Origin: Sphingomonas baiyangensis
GTDB lineage: Bacteria > Pseudomonadota > Alphaproteobacteria > Sphingomonadales > Sphingomonadaceae
Length of the DNA: 64,000 nucleotides
Assembly: GCF_005144715.1 (NCBI RefSeq)
Contig: NZ_SWKR01000002.1
Coordinates: 1,664,227 to 1,728,226 of the forward strand
Direction: 5' to 3'
Made by a program: the position numbers and the translations under genes. Below the pieces are notes generated by a model. It searched no databases. It was not told the origin of the DNA and saw only the letters and a program-made list of their open reading frames with translations. Position 1 is the first letter of the stretch. Each line of letters opens with the position of its first letter. This document shows positions 24,008 to 33,112 of the stretch, piece by piece.

Positions 24008-24017
24008 GGCTCGCTCC

Positions 24018-26474
24018 TTATCGCGATTGCCCGCGCCGCGCATCCGCCTTTTTGGTGCGCAGCGTGGGATCGGCGGCGGCGGGATTGTCGGGCCAGGGGT
24101 GGCGCGGATAGCGACCGCGCATCTCCCGCGCCACTGCGGCCCAGCTGCCCGCCCAGAAGCCGGGCAGATCGCGCGTCGTCTGGATCGGGCGGCCCGCCGG
24201 CGAGGTGAGGCTCAGCACCAGCGGCACTCGCGCCGTGCCGATCCGCGGATGCTCGGTCACCCCGTAAAGCGCCTGCACGCGCAGCTCGACGCGCGGACCG
24301 CCTTCGGCGCCATAATCGATCGCGTGGCTCGATCCGGCGGGCGATTCGAAGCGTGCCGGGGCCAACCGGTCGATCTCGCGCATCGCGTCCCAGCCGAGCA
24401 GGCCGCGCAGTGCATCGACGAGCGAAGCGGGCGAAATCGCCTCCAGCCGGCGTCGACCAGCAAGCAACGGCGGCAGCCATTCGTCGATCCGCGCGAGCAG
24501 CGTCGCATCGTCAAGCGCGTGGCCCGCGAATGCCGCGCGCGCGCGCAGTGCCGCGGCACCTTCGTCCCATGGCAGGAGATCGAGCCCGTGCGTGCGCAGG
24601 CCATCGAGCAGCGCCGCCTCGATCTCGGCGGCCGAGGCGTCCGGATCGGCACCGCCCGAAAGCCGGATCGCCCCCAGTCGCCGCGTGCGTTCGGCGATGA
24701 CGCCGCCCGTCGCGCGATCGAAGCAAACTTCGCGCCGCACTTCGATGCGATCCGCGAACAGCGCTTCGACATCGGCGGCGTCGATCGCGGCCGCCGACAG
24801 GATGCGCGCGCCCGCTGCCGATCCTTGCGTTTCAGCGACCGCAAGCCATTCGGACCCCGCCAGGCTCGATGCCGGGTCGAGGCGAAAGCCGCGCCCGCCT
24901 GCGGATGCCCAATGCTCGCCCATCGCATCGCGCCGCCGCGCCACCCGATCGGGGAAGGCGAGCGCGATGCAGCGCGCCTCACGATGCGATGCGCCGCCAT
25001 CATGCGCATCGCCACCGCGCGATCCCACCAGCTGCGCCCAGCGACGTGCCAGCGCGCGCGCGGCCTCGGCGCGCTTGCCGCGCTCGGCACGCCACCGCCG
25101 TCGCCGCACCTCGAGATCAACGTCGTTGCCGCCCAGCCCGCGCTCGCCAAGCAGCACGGCTATCTCGGCGGCGACCTCGGCAAACCCCAGGCCCGCGGCG
25201 CGCAGCAGCATGTGCGCGAGGCGCGGCGGCAGCGGCAGATCGGCGATGGCGCGGCCGTGCGGCGTGGGACGATCATCGCCGTCGATCGCGCACAGCGCCG
25301 CCAGCCGCCGCCGCGCTTCGTCCACGGCTGCGGCAGGCGGCGGGTCGAGCCAGCGCAGTGCGCGCGGATCGGCGACGCCCCAGATCGCGCAGGCAAGCAC
25401 CAGCGCCGACAGATCGGCCTCGGCGATTTCGGGTGGGTCGAAGCGCGGCAGGCCGGCGGTGGCGGCAGCCTCCCACAGCCGATAGGCGGCACCCGGCCCC
25501 TGCCGCGCGGCGCGGCCGGCACGCTGCGTTGCTGCGGCCTGGCTGACGCGCTCGGTCACCAGCCGCGTCATGCCCGCCGCGCGGTCGTAGCGCGGCCGGC
25601 GCGCCAGCCCGCTGTCGACGACGATGCGGATGCCGTCGAGCGTCAGCGAAGTCTCGGCGATGGCGGTAGCGAGCACCAGCTTGCGCGCGCCATCGGGCTC
25701 GGGCGCGATGGCCGCGCGCTGCGCCGCTGGATCGAGGCTGCCATGCAAGCGGTGCAACACGATGCCCGGGCCAGGATCGCCCAACCGTTCGGCGACGCGT
25801 TCGATCTCGGCGACGCCGGGCAGGAAGGCGAGCACCCCTCCCTCGCGTTCGCGCAGCGCCTGGCGCACGGCACGCGCCATGGCATCCTCGATCCGCGCGG
25901 CATCGCGACCGAGATGGACGAGCTCGAGTGGGTGGCTGCGGCCTTCGCTCTCGATCACCGGCGCGTCGCCCATCAGCGCGGCGAAGCGCGTCCCATCGAG
26001 CGTGGCCGACATCGCGACGAGGCGCAGGTGGGGCCGTAGCGCCGCCTGCGCATCGAGCGCGAGCGCAAGGCCGAAATCGCTGTCGAGGCTGCGTTCGTGC
26101 ACCTCGTCGAACAGGATCGCCGACACGCCGGCGAGCTCGGGATCGGCCTGAATGCGCGCGACGAAAATGCCCTCGGTCATCACCGTCACGCGCGTCGCCG
26201 CCGAGCGGCGACTGTCCATGCGCGTGGCATAGCCGAAGGTCCGGCCAACCGGCTCGCCGGCGAGTGCCGCCATGCGTTCGGCGGCGGCGCGCGCGGCGAT
26301 GCGGCGCGGCGACAGCAGCAGTATCTCGCCGGTGCACCACGGCTCGCCGAGCAGCGCGGGCGCGACCGCAGTCGTCTTGCCCGCGCCCGGCGGCGCGACC
26401 AGCACCGCGCCGGCACGCGCGCGCAACGCGTCGAGCAGCGCGGGCAGTACCGCGTGGATCGGCAAACCGTTCAT
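24018..26474 (-). CDS. hrpB: ATP-dependent helicase HrpB
   Basis: An 818-residue DEAH/DEVH-box helicase. Walker A is PPGAGKTT, Walker B is FDEVHERS, motif III is SATLDG, and the second RecA-like domain has SLTLDGIRIVVDSG and QRAGRAARQGPG. The C-terminal HrpB-specific domain extends to residue 818. Length is usual. Its role in alphaproteobacteria is poorly defined; relatives act on RNA. The ATG at 26474 gives the family N-terminus (MNGLPIHAVLP); longer starts run into the divergent small gene's leader. Confidence 0.92.
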   Translation of the reverse strand: MNGLPIHAVLPALLDALRARAGAVLVAPPGAGKTTAVAPALLGEPWCTGEILLLSPRRIAARAAAERMAALAGEPVGRTFGYATRMDSRRSAATRVTVMTEGIFVARIQADPELAGVSAILFDEVHERSLDSDFGLALALDAQAALRPHLRLVAMSATLDGTRFAALMGDAPVIESEGRSHPLELVHLGRDAARIEDAMARAVRQALREREGGVLAFLPGVAEIERVAERLGDPGPGIVLHRLHGSLDPAAQRAAIAPEPDGARKLVLATAIAETSLTLDGIRIVVDSGLARRPRYDRAAGMTRLVTERVSQAAATQRAGRAARQGPGAAYRLWEAAATAGLPRFDPPEIAEADLSALVLACAIWGVADPRALRWLDPPPAAAVDEARRRLAALCAIDGDDRPTPHGRAIADLPLPPRLAHMLLRAAGLGFAEVAAEIAVLLGERGLGGNDVDLEVRRRRWRAERGKRAEAARALARRWAQLVGSRGGDAHDGGASHREARCIALAFPDRVARRRDAMGEHWASAGGRGFRLDPASSLAGSEWLAVAETQGSAAGARILSAAAIDAADVEALFADRIEVRREVCFDRATGGVIAERTRRLGAIRLSGGADPDASAAEIEAALLDGLRTHGLDLLPWDEGAAALRARAAFAGHALDDATLLARIDEWLPPLLAGRRRLEAISPASLVDALRGLLGWDAMREIDRLAPARFESPAGSSHAIDYGAEGGPRVELRVQALYGVTEHPRIGTARVPLVLSLTSPAGRPIQTTRDLPGFWAGSWAAVAREMRGRYPRHPWPDNPAAADPTLRTKKADARRGQSR

Positions 26475-26548
26475 CGCACTCGCGCTAGCCGCACGGGAGC
26501 CAAGGCACAATTCGTGCGTATCGGCTCGGCGCAACGATGGAGAACGAT

Positions 26549-26740
26549 ATGGCAAAGGCACTGGCAAGCCTCGCGATCAGCCCGACCGGCGACGGCTATC
26601 TGCTGATGATCGAGGACGAGGACGGCGAGACGATCGAGCTGACAGCAACGTTCGAGCAGCTCGACCTGATCGCCGAGGCGGTCGACACGCAGCTCAACGG
26701 CGATGAGGAAGACGCACTGAGCGTCGACGACGAGGATTGA
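26549..26740 (+). CDS. Small acidic hypothetical protein
   Basis: A 63-residue protein with a very acidic C-terminus (GDEEDALSVDDED). The N-terminal half (ISPTGDGYLLMIEDEDGETIELTATFEQLDLI) alternates hydrophobic and polar residues like a small beta-sheet and one helix. No signal peptide and no cysteine. I do not recognise the family. I chose the second ATG because GGAGA is about five bases upstream of it. It lies divergent from hrpB and ends at a strong hairpin shared with the next gene. Confidence 0.7.
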   Translation: MAKALASLAISPTGDGYLLMIEDEDGETIELTATFEQLDLIAEAVDTQLNGDEEDALSVDDED

Positions 26741-26746
26741 CCGAGT

Positions 26747-26774
26747 GGCCGGGGCGGACGCTGCCGCCCCGGCC
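26747..26774. terminator. Convergent hairpin
   Basis: A perfect 11-bp stem, GGCCGGGGCGG/CCGCCCCGGCC, around a six-base loop fills the 40-base gap between two convergent small genes. There is no T-run on either side, but position and strength suggest a bidirectional terminator. Confidence 0.65.
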
Positions 26775-26780
26775 CTATCG

Positions 26781-27152
26781 TCAGCGGCGGCCGCGGCGAT
26801 AATCGCGGCGGTCGTCGCGCCGCTCGCGGCGGAAATCGCGTCGGTCATCGCGCCGCTCGAAGCGGAAGTCGCGCCGATCACCGCGACGCTCGCGCAGGAA
26901 CTCGCGGCGGCTCACCTCGCCGCGGCGGAAATCGCGCCGGTCACCGCGGCGGTCCCGACGGAAATCACGGCGATCGCCACGCCGATCCGCGCGGAAGTCC
27001 CGTCGATCGTCGCGCCGGTCACGCCGGAAGTCCCGCCGGTCGTCGCGTCGGTCGTCGTTCCAGCCCCAGCGCTGCTGTGCCTCGGCGGGCTGCGCCGCGA
27101 CCACCGGCGACATGAGTGCGGCGAGGCCGGCCAGCATCAACTTGATACGCAT
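26781..27152 (-). CDS. Exported Arg/Asp repeat protein
   Basis: A 123-residue protein with a signal peptide (about 1-25, PAEAQQ) followed by about 95 residues made almost only of Arg, Asp, Phe and Gly. The repeat is roughly ten residues long, of the form DRRDFRRDRR, present eight or more times; one unit is degenerate (GEVSRREFLRE). The charges nearly balance, giving a zwitterionic, probably extended chain. Similar Arg/Asp stretches occur in RcnB-like proteins, including the one at 11433. Function unknown. GGGAGAG precedes the ATG, and the same promoter element as the two glycine-zipper genes lies 73 bases upstream. Confidence 0.75.
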   Translation of the reverse strand: MRIKLMLAGLAALMSPVVAAQPAEAQQRWGWNDDRRDDRRDFRRDRRDDRRDFRADRRGDRRDFRRDRRGDRRDFRRGEVSRREFLRERRGDRRDFRFERRDDRRDFRRERRDDRRDYRRGRR

Positions 27153-27205
27153 ATACTCTCTCCCGATACTTAGCACGATCGGCTGGCCGACCGGGCTGGT
27201 GCATC

Positions 27206-27236
27206 AGCGTGCGAACATGCGCTGGGTTGCATGAAC
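27206..27236 (-). promoter_or_regulatory. GTTCAYGCAACC-N15-CGCT promoter element
   Basis: On the minus strand GTTCATGCAACC is followed after 15 bases by CGCT, 54 bases before the Arg/Asp repeat gene. The 12-base left part is identical to the one before the gene at 17629; the right part differs by one base from CGTT. Confidence 0.42.
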
Positions 27237-27357
27237 GCTGCGCGACGCGCCGTTCATCGCGCGTATCGGATCCAAGAATAGCGCGTACTTTCAGGTGCCT
27301 GCGCCGATTCGACGTGATTTGGGCACGACGAGGCGCACTTCCGATCCGACGAACGCC

Positions 27358-28311
27358 TCAAAATTCGTAGACGAGTGATGCCCGGCTGGTGGTGTCGGTG
27401 TTGACGCGACCGGCAGGCGGCATGCTTTCATACAGTACGACATAGGAGAATTGCGCAGACACCGGCCCCAATACGCGCGCTTGCAGGGCAGTAGTGCTGG
27501 CAACCGTGCTGTTGGCATCCTGCACATAGGCCGACGCATCCTGCCGCAGCGTGATCGACGGCGAAAGCTTCCAGTCGAAATCGATGGATCCACGCGCGGC
27601 GAAGTTGCGCTCGACGGTGAAGTCGGTGAACTCGGTCGATCGGAAGGCGGGACCAAGCTCGAGATCAAGCGTCATGCCGGTGCGGCGGATCGCACTGTAG
27701 CCGACGCCGCTCGACGCCGAATAGCGATCCCGATAGCCGAGAAACCGGTCGCTCTCATATTGCAACGCGCCGTAAGCATAGAGCCGGTCGTGGAACTTGT
27801 AGTTGGGTTCGTAGGCGGCGACATAGCGTTCGCGCGCGGTGATGCCGAAGCTCTCCTGATAATCGGCCTGCAACGCCAGCTTGTGCCGCCAGCGCAGCCC
27901 CTCGCGCCGCAAGTCGAGCTTGCCGCTCAGCCCGATATTCTGCGTGTTCCCGGTCGTCTCGAACGCCGCGAGTTCGGCGCGCCCCTTCACCAACGAGAGG
28001 AAATCGGCTTCCTTCAGGCGCCGCTGCGCGCTGACGGTGCGTTCCTGCCGCCATGCCGCGGCCTTGCGCGCCATCGCGTCCGACGCGGGCACTTTTGCCG
28101 ATCGGGCATATTTGAGCAGCGTGTTCACTTCGCCCTCGGCGCCTGCCGCCATCGCTGCGTCGAGCATCGCCTCGAGCTCGACCGGGATCGGCGGCGGGGG
28201 CGGCGGGGGCGGCGGCGCCGGTGCTTCGACCACTTCGATCCGCGACAGCGGAGCGATCGGCGCATCGGTATCGACGAGAGCGATCGCGACGAGAGGAAGG
28301 TGCGGAATCAC
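27358..28311 (-). CDS. DUF481-type outer membrane beta-barrel protein
   Basis: A 317-residue protein. The C-terminal 200 residues alternate aromatic and polar residues in beta-strands (for example RLYAYGALQYESDRF, SASSGVGYSAI) and end SLVYEF, the terminal Phe typical of BAM-folded barrels. This matches the DUF481/YdiY family of salt-induced outer membrane proteins. The N-terminal part is odd: a nine-proline run (about 33-41) after a short hydrophobic stretch, then a helical region with KYARSAKVPASD. The signal peptide is weak from this ATG, so the true start may differ. Confidence 0.75.
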   Translation of the reverse strand: MIPHLPLVAIALVDTDAPIAPLSRIEVVEAPAPPPPPPPPPIPVELEAMLDAAMAAGAEGEVNTLLKYARSAKVPASDAMARKAAAWRQERTVSAQRRLKEADFLSLVKGRAELAAFETTGNTQNIGLSGKLDLRREGLRWRHKLALQADYQESFGITARERYVAAYEPNYKFHDRLYAYGALQYESDRFLGYRDRYSASSGVGYSAIRRTGMTLDLELGPAFRSTEFTDFTVERNFAARGSIDFDWKLSPSITLRQDASAYVQDANSTVASTTALQARVLGPVSAQFSYVVLYESMPPAGRVNTDTTSRASLVYEF

Positions 28312-28386
28312 GGCGGCGGGGATTGTCCGATGATTGCGGCCACAGGATGACGCTTGCGGCCTTTACCCTAGGGCAATGGGGAGTCG

Positions 28387-28905
28387 TCAGCCAGCCGGCC
28401 GGCCGCGCGCGGCGATCGGTTCGGCGAACAGTTCGAGCAATCGCGCATAGAGATCGCGCTTGAACGGCACGATGATGTGCGGAAGCTCGGCGGGCTCGAC
28501 CCAGCGCCACGCGCGGAACTCGGGCTCGGCTGTGGCGATGTTGACGTCGCCGTCATCGCCTAGGAAGGCGAACAGGAACCAGCGCTGGCGCTGGCCGCGC
28601 CATTTGCCCTTCCATACCTTGCCGACCAGATCGGCGGGCAAATCGTATTCGAGTTCCTCGGGCGCCTCGGCGACTAGCTCGACCAGATGCGGTGCTATCC
28701 CTGCCTCTTCGCCGAGCTCGCGGATCGCGGCGTCGAGCGGCGCTTCGCCGGGGTCGATGCCGCCCTGGGGCATCTGCCATGCCTCGAGCACCGAATCGAG
28801 CCGCTGCCCCACGAACACGCGGCCGTCGCGGTTGAGCAACATCACGCCGGCACAGGGGCGGTAGGGCAACGTATCGATCGGGGGCGACGTGTCGGGGTAA
28901 GTCAT
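28387..28905 (-). CDS. rppH: RNA pyrophosphohydrolase
   Basis: A 172-residue Nudix hydrolase that removes pyrophosphate from the 5' end of mRNAs, starting their decay. The Nudix box is complete: GGIDPGEAPLDAAIRELGEE followed by AGI. LPYRPCAGVMLLN and RLDSVLEAWQMPQGG before it are typical of RppH/invasion-associated IalA. Length is normal. It is divergent from the HDAC-like gene and about 75 bases upstream of the DUF481 gene on the same strand. Confidence 0.92.
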   Translation of the reverse strand: MTYPDTSPPIDTLPYRPCAGVMLLNRDGRVFVGQRLDSVLEAWQMPQGGIDPGEAPLDAAIRELGEEAGIAPHLVELVAEAPEELEYDLPADLVGKVWKGKWRGQRQRWFLFAFLGDDGDVNIATAEPEFRAWRWVEPAELPHIIVPFKRDLYARLLELFAEPIAARGRPAG

Positions 28906-28956
28906 CGGGCGTCCGGGCTATTGGGAGCGGCGTTGCGTGCGCCTACCTATGGGGCC

Positions 28957-29922
28957 GTGATCGCGGTTGTCCACCACCCCGCCTATGTCGCACCCGCGCC
29001 GTCGCGCAGCGGCTATCAGTGGAACAAGAACGGGCTGGTGCGCGACCTTCTGCTTCAGTCGACTGCCGTGCTGACGTGGCACGAGCCCGAGCCGATGCCG
29101 CGCCACTGGATCGAGGCGGTGCACTGCCCCGATTATGTCGCCGAAGTGATCGAGGCACGCGTGCCGGCGCAGAAGGAACGGCGCATCGGTTTCGCGGTGA
29201 CGCCCGCGGTAGCCGAGCGCGCGCTGGCGGTGCCCGGCGGCACGCACGCCGCGGCAATGCTGGCGCTGCACCACGGCTTTGCCGCCAACACCGCCGGCGG
29301 CAGCCATCATGCCCTCGCCGAGAGCGGCGCGGGCTATTGCGTGTTCAACGACCTCGCCATCGCCGCGCACCGGCTGGTTGCCGAGCGCGATGCCGGGCGC
29401 GTCCTAATCGTCGATTGCGACGTGCATCAGGGCGACGGCACCGCAGCGCTCACTGCCGGCCATCCCTCCATCGCCACCTACTCGATCCACGCCGAGAAGA
29501 ACTTTCCCGCACGCAAGGCGCGTTCGACGCTCGACGTCCCGCTTCGCGACGGCGTCGGTGACGACGAGTATCTCGCCATACTCGCCGCAACGCTGCTGCC
29601 GCTGATCGACGATTTCGCGCCCGACCTGCTGCTGTATCAGGCCGGCGTCGATCCGTTTGCGGGCGACCGGCTGGGGCGACTGGCGCTGACCCATGACGGG
29701 CTGGCGCGGCGCGATGGCTGGATCGCGCGCATAGCCGCCGAACGCGGGCTGCCGCTCGCGAGCGCGCTGGGCGGCGGCTATGGCCATGATGCGGGCGAGG
29801 TTGCCGCGCGGCACGTCGCCTCGATCCTTGCGCTCGGCACCGGCTATGCGCGAGCGTGCGCCGGAACCGCGGCCGGCGCCGGGGGTTCGCGCACGATGCA
29901 GCCACCGTCAGCCCAACCATGA
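28957..29922 (+). CDS. Histone deacetylase-family amidohydrolase
   Basis: A 321-residue class II HDAC-like zinc hydrolase (acetoin utilisation/acetylpolyamine amidohydrolase group). Conserved sites are GGSHHA (catalytic His pair), DCDVHQGDGT (zinc Asp and His), YQAGVDPF (zinc Asp) and GGGYGHD. The bacterial substrate is probably an acetylated small molecule or protein lysine. Start codon is ambiguous: GTG at 28957 gives the family-like N-terminus VIAVVHHPAYV; TTG at 28933 has a better Shine-Dalgarno sequence (GGGAG). Its stop overlaps the DUF2254 start by four bases. Confidence 0.87.
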   Translation: MIAVVHHPAYVAPAPSRSGYQWNKNGLVRDLLLQSTAVLTWHEPEPMPRHWIEAVHCPDYVAEVIEARVPAQKERRIGFAVTPAVAERALAVPGGTHAAAMLALHHGFAANTAGGSHHALAESGAGYCVFNDLAIAAHRLVAERDAGRVLIVDCDVHQGDGTAALTAGHPSIATYSIHAEKNFPARKARSTLDVPLRDGVGDDEYLAILAATLLPLIDDFAPDLLLYQAGVDPFAGDRLGRLALTHDGLARRDGWIARIAAERGLPLASALGGGYGHDAGEVAARHVASILALGTGYARACAGTAAGAGGSRTMQPPSAQP

Positions 29923-31154
29923 GCCGCGCCGCATGGCTATGGCGCCTGCTGTCGCGCCGGCTATGGTTCCGCGCCGCCGGCTTCTCGGTCGCCGCCGTGC
30001 TGCTCGCGCTGTTCGCCGCGGTGATCGCGCCCTGGGTGCCCTATGACCTTAGCGCCAAGATCGGCGCCGATGCGGTCGACAACATCCTCCAGATCATCGC
30101 GTCGAGCATGCTGGCGGTAACGACCTTCTCGCTCACCGCGATGGTATCGGCCTATTCGGCCGCCACTTCGACCGTCACGCCGCGCGCGGTGAAGCTGCTG
30201 CTTGAGGACACGACCTCGCAGAATGCGCTGTCGACCTTTCTCGGCGGCTTCCTGTTCGCGATCGTCGGCATCTGCGCGCTGTCGACGGGGCTGTATGGCG
30301 AGCAAGGTCGCGTGATCCTGTTCGCGGGCACGATCGTGGTGATCCTGCTGATCGTGCTGACGCTGTTGCGCTGGATCGAGCATATCGCGCGCTTCGGTCG
30401 CGTGCACGAGACGATTGCCCGCATCGAGCAGGTCGCGATCAAGGCGGCGCACCGCCTGCCGCGCGATCCGGTGCCGGCCGCGCTGGCGACGGGACCGGCG
30501 CCCGTCGGCGCGCGAGCGGTCTGCTGCGACGGCTTCGGATATGTCACGCATATCGACCTCGACGAACTCGAGGGTTGCGCAGCCGCTTGCGGCGGCGAGA
30601 TCCGGCTGGCGGTGCTGCCGGGCGCGTTCGTCGATCCCGAACGGCCGGTGGCGTGGCTGGCAAGCGATGACGAGGCGATAGCTGCACGCGTGCGCAAGGC
30701 GATTACGATCGCGCACGACCGCAGCTACGACAATGATCCGCGCTTCGGGCTGATAGTGCTTTCCGAAATCGCCTCGCGCGCGCTGTCGCCCGCGGTCAAC
30801 GATCCGGGCACCGCGCTCGCGGCGCTCGGCGCGCAACTGCGCGTCATCGCCGCGCTCTTCGATCGCGAAGCACGCGATCCCTCAAATGTGCCGTTGAACG
30901 TGACGATCCCGGCGCTCACCTTCGAGGATATCGTAACCGACGCCTTCCGCCCGATCGCCCGCGACGGCGCGGCGATGGTCGAGGTCGCGGTCAAGCTGCA
31001 AAAGACGCTGGCGAGCGCCGCGCACATCGCTCCGGCGATGCGCGACATTCTGGGAGCAGCCGCGCGCGAGGCCCGCGAGCGTGCCGATGCCGCACTCGAC
31101 CACCCGGCCGACCGCGAGGCGGTGGCACAGGCGCACCGCGCGATCGGCGGCTGA
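29919..31154 (+). CDS. DUF2254 family membrane protein
   Basis: A 411-residue inner membrane protein with four N-terminal hydrophobic segments (about 18-40, 58-80, 105-127 and 132-150). SMLAVTTFSLTAMVSAYSAATSTVTPRA is the conserved DUF2254 core, here described by its first helix residues SMLAVTTFSL. A long soluble C-terminal domain carries DPRFGLIVLSEIASRALSPA. Function unknown in the family. Translation is coupled to the HDAC-like gene (ATGA), which suggests a shared role. uvrC converges four bases downstream. Confidence 0.85.
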   Translation: MSRAAWLWRLLSRRLWFRAAGFSVAAVLLALFAAVIAPWVPYDLSAKIGADAVDNILQIIASSMLAVTTFSLTAMVSAYSAATSTVTPRAVKLLLEDTTSQNALSTFLGGFLFAIVGICALSTGLYGEQGRVILFAGTIVVILLIVLTLLRWIEHIARFGRVHETIARIEQVAIKAAHRLPRDPVPAALATGPAPVGARAVCCDGFGYVTHIDLDELEGCAAACGGEIRLAVLPGAFVDPERPVAWLASDDEAIAARVRKAITIAHDRSYDNDPRFGLIVLSEIASRALSPAVNDPGTALAALGAQLRVIAALFDREARDPSNVPLNVTIPALTFEDIVTDAFRPIARDGAAMVEVAVKLQKTLASAAHIAPAMRDILGAAAREARERADAALDHPADREAVAQAHRAIGG

Positions 31155-31158
31155 CACC

Positions 31159-33072
31159 TCAGCGTGCGTGGTAGAAGTCGTACACCTGCTGCGCAGTGCC
31201 GCGGCTGACGCCGGGGGCCTTCGCCAGATCCTCGAGGCTCGCGCCACGCACGGCCTTGGCGGTGCCGAAATGCATCAGCAGCGCCTTCTTGCGCGCGGGG
31301 CCGATGCCCGGCACCTCGTCGAGCGGGCTGGCGCCCATCGCCTTGGCGCGCTTGGCGCGGTGCGCGCCGATGGCGAAGCGATGCACCTCGTCGCGCAGCC
31401 GCTGGAGGAAGAACAGCACGGGCGAATTGACCGGCAGCGTCAGCTCGCGCCCGTCCATCAGGTGGAACACCTCGCGCCCCTCGCGCCCGTGATGCGGCCC
31501 CTTGGCGACCCCGACCACGGGCACATCCTCGATCCCCAGATCCTCGAGCACGCCGAGCACCGCGTTCAGCTGCCCGCGCCCGCCGTCGACCAGCACCAGA
31601 TCGGGCCATTCGCCCTTGTCGCGATCGGGGTCCTCGTCCTGCGCACGCGCGAAGCGGCGTGAAAACACCTCGCGCATCATGCCGAAATCGTCGCCGGCGA
31701 TCGTCTCGGGCCGCTTGATGTTGAACTTGCGATACTGGCCCTTGCGAAAGCCTTCGGGGCCGGCGACCACCATCGCTCCCAGCGCATTGGTGCCCTGAAT
31801 ATGGCTGTTGTCGTACACCTCGATGCGATCGGGGCTGTCGGGCAGGCCGAACAGCTCGGCGACATCGGCAAGGAGGCGCGCCTGCGTTGTGCTTTCGGCG
31901 AGCCGCCGGTCGAGCGCCTCGACGGCGTTGCGGCAGGCCTGGTCGAGCAGTTTCTTGCGGTTGCCGCGCTGCGGCACGCTAAGCGCCACCCTGAACCCCG
32001 CACGCTCGCTGAGTGCCTCGGCAAGCAATTCGGCCTCGGGCAGCTCGCGGTCGACGAGCACATGCCCCGCCGGCGGCACTTCCTCGTAGAATTGCATCAG
32101 GAACTGGCTGAGCACCTCGTCGGCAGGCACGTCCTGCACATGCGTGGGGAAGAAAGCGCGATGGCCCCAGTTCTGGCCACCGCGGATGAAGAAGGCCTGG
32201 ATGCCGACATGACCTTCCTTCGCCGCCAGCGCGAACACGTCGGCGTCGCCCACGCCCTCGGCGTTGATCGACTGCGTGCCCTGGATGAAGGTGAGCGCCT
32301 TCAGCCGGTCGCGCAGCACCGCCGCCAGCTCGAAATCCATTTTCTCGGCGGCGTCCTGCATCTGCGTGCCGAGCTTGGCCTGCACTTCGGTCGACTTGCC
32401 CGCGAGGAAGCGCTTGGCGTCGGCGACGAGCTCGGCATAGTCGGCGGGGCTGATGCGATCGACGCAGGGCGCCGAGCAGCGGCGGATCTGGTAGAGCAGG
32501 CACGGCCGGTCGCGCGTGTTGAAGAAGCCATCGGTGCAGCTGCGCAACAGGAACAGTTTCTGAAGCGCATTGAGCGTCTTGCGCACCTGTCCCGCCCCCG
32601 CGAACGGCCCGTAATAGTCGCCCTTCGCGCGCCGCGCGCCGCGGTGGAGCTGCACGCGCGGAAAGGCGTGGTCGCCACGCAGCAGGATGAAGGGGAAGCT
32701 CTTGTCGTCGCGCAGCAGCACATTGTACGCCGGCCGATAGCGCTTGATGAGCTGCGCCTCGAGCAGCAGCGCCTCGGCCTCGTTGCGCGTGGTCACGATC
32801 GTCATGCTGCGCGTTTGCGCCACCATGCGCTGCAACCGCTTGGTAAGCCGCGTGACCTGCATGTAGTTCGACACGCGATTCCTGAGCGCGCGCGCCTTGC
32901 CGACATACAGCACGTCGCCGCGCGCGTCGTGCATCCGGTATACGCCGGGACGCGTAGGCAGCGTCTGCACGACGTTGCGGATGGCCGCCACCCCCGCCTC
33001 GATATCGGGCGCGTCGGCGCCCTTCACGGCGAAGGTGGCGGTTTCCTCGTTGAAGCGGTCGGCGGGCGGCAT
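31159..33072 (-). CDS. uvrC: Excinuclease ABC subunit UvrC
   Basis: A 637-residue nucleotide excision repair nuclease. The GIY-YIG domain (GVYRMHDARGDVLYVGKA, about 43-60) makes the 3' cut; the four-residue cluster after CLLYQIRRCSAPC and the UVR motif follow; the RNase H-like domain (EVYDNSHIQGTNALGAMV, then LVDGGRGQL) makes the 5' cut; the helix-hairpin-helix pair (EVPGIGPARKKALLMHFG) is C-terminal. All key residues are present and the length is normal. Confidence 0.96.
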   Translation of the reverse strand: MPPADRFNEETATFAVKGADAPDIEAGVAAIRNVVQTLPTRPGVYRMHDARGDVLYVGKARALRNRVSNYMQVTRLTKRLQRMVAQTRSMTIVTTRNEAEALLLEAQLIKRYRPAYNVLLRDDKSFPFILLRGDHAFPRVQLHRGARRAKGDYYGPFAGAGQVRKTLNALQKLFLLRSCTDGFFNTRDRPCLLYQIRRCSAPCVDRISPADYAELVADAKRFLAGKSTEVQAKLGTQMQDAAEKMDFELAAVLRDRLKALTFIQGTQSINAEGVGDADVFALAAKEGHVGIQAFFIRGGQNWGHRAFFPTHVQDVPADEVLSQFLMQFYEEVPPAGHVLVDRELPEAELLAEALSERAGFRVALSVPQRGNRKKLLDQACRNAVEALDRRLAESTTQARLLADVAELFGLPDSPDRIEVYDNSHIQGTNALGAMVVAGPEGFRKGQYRKFNIKRPETIAGDDFGMMREVFSRRFARAQDEDPDRDKGEWPDLVLVDGGRGQLNAVLGVLEDLGIEDVPVVGVAKGPHHGREGREVFHLMDGRELTLPVNSPVLFFLQRLRDEVHRFAIGAHRAKRAKAMGASPLDEVPGIGPARKKALLMHFGTAKAVRGASLEDLAKAPGVSRGTAQQVYDFYHAR

Positions 33073-33112
33073 CGGCTGTGATCTAGGGGCTGCGAGGCCC
33101 GACTTCCACGGC

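Noticed and set aside
23991..26039. A 682-codon plus-strand open frame
   Set aside because: Antisense to hrpB, whose helicase motifs are complete.
26781..27080. Regular DNA repeats resembling a CRISPR array
   Set aside because: The period follows the ten-residue protein repeat, the units vary as codons do, and there are no unique spacers of constant length.
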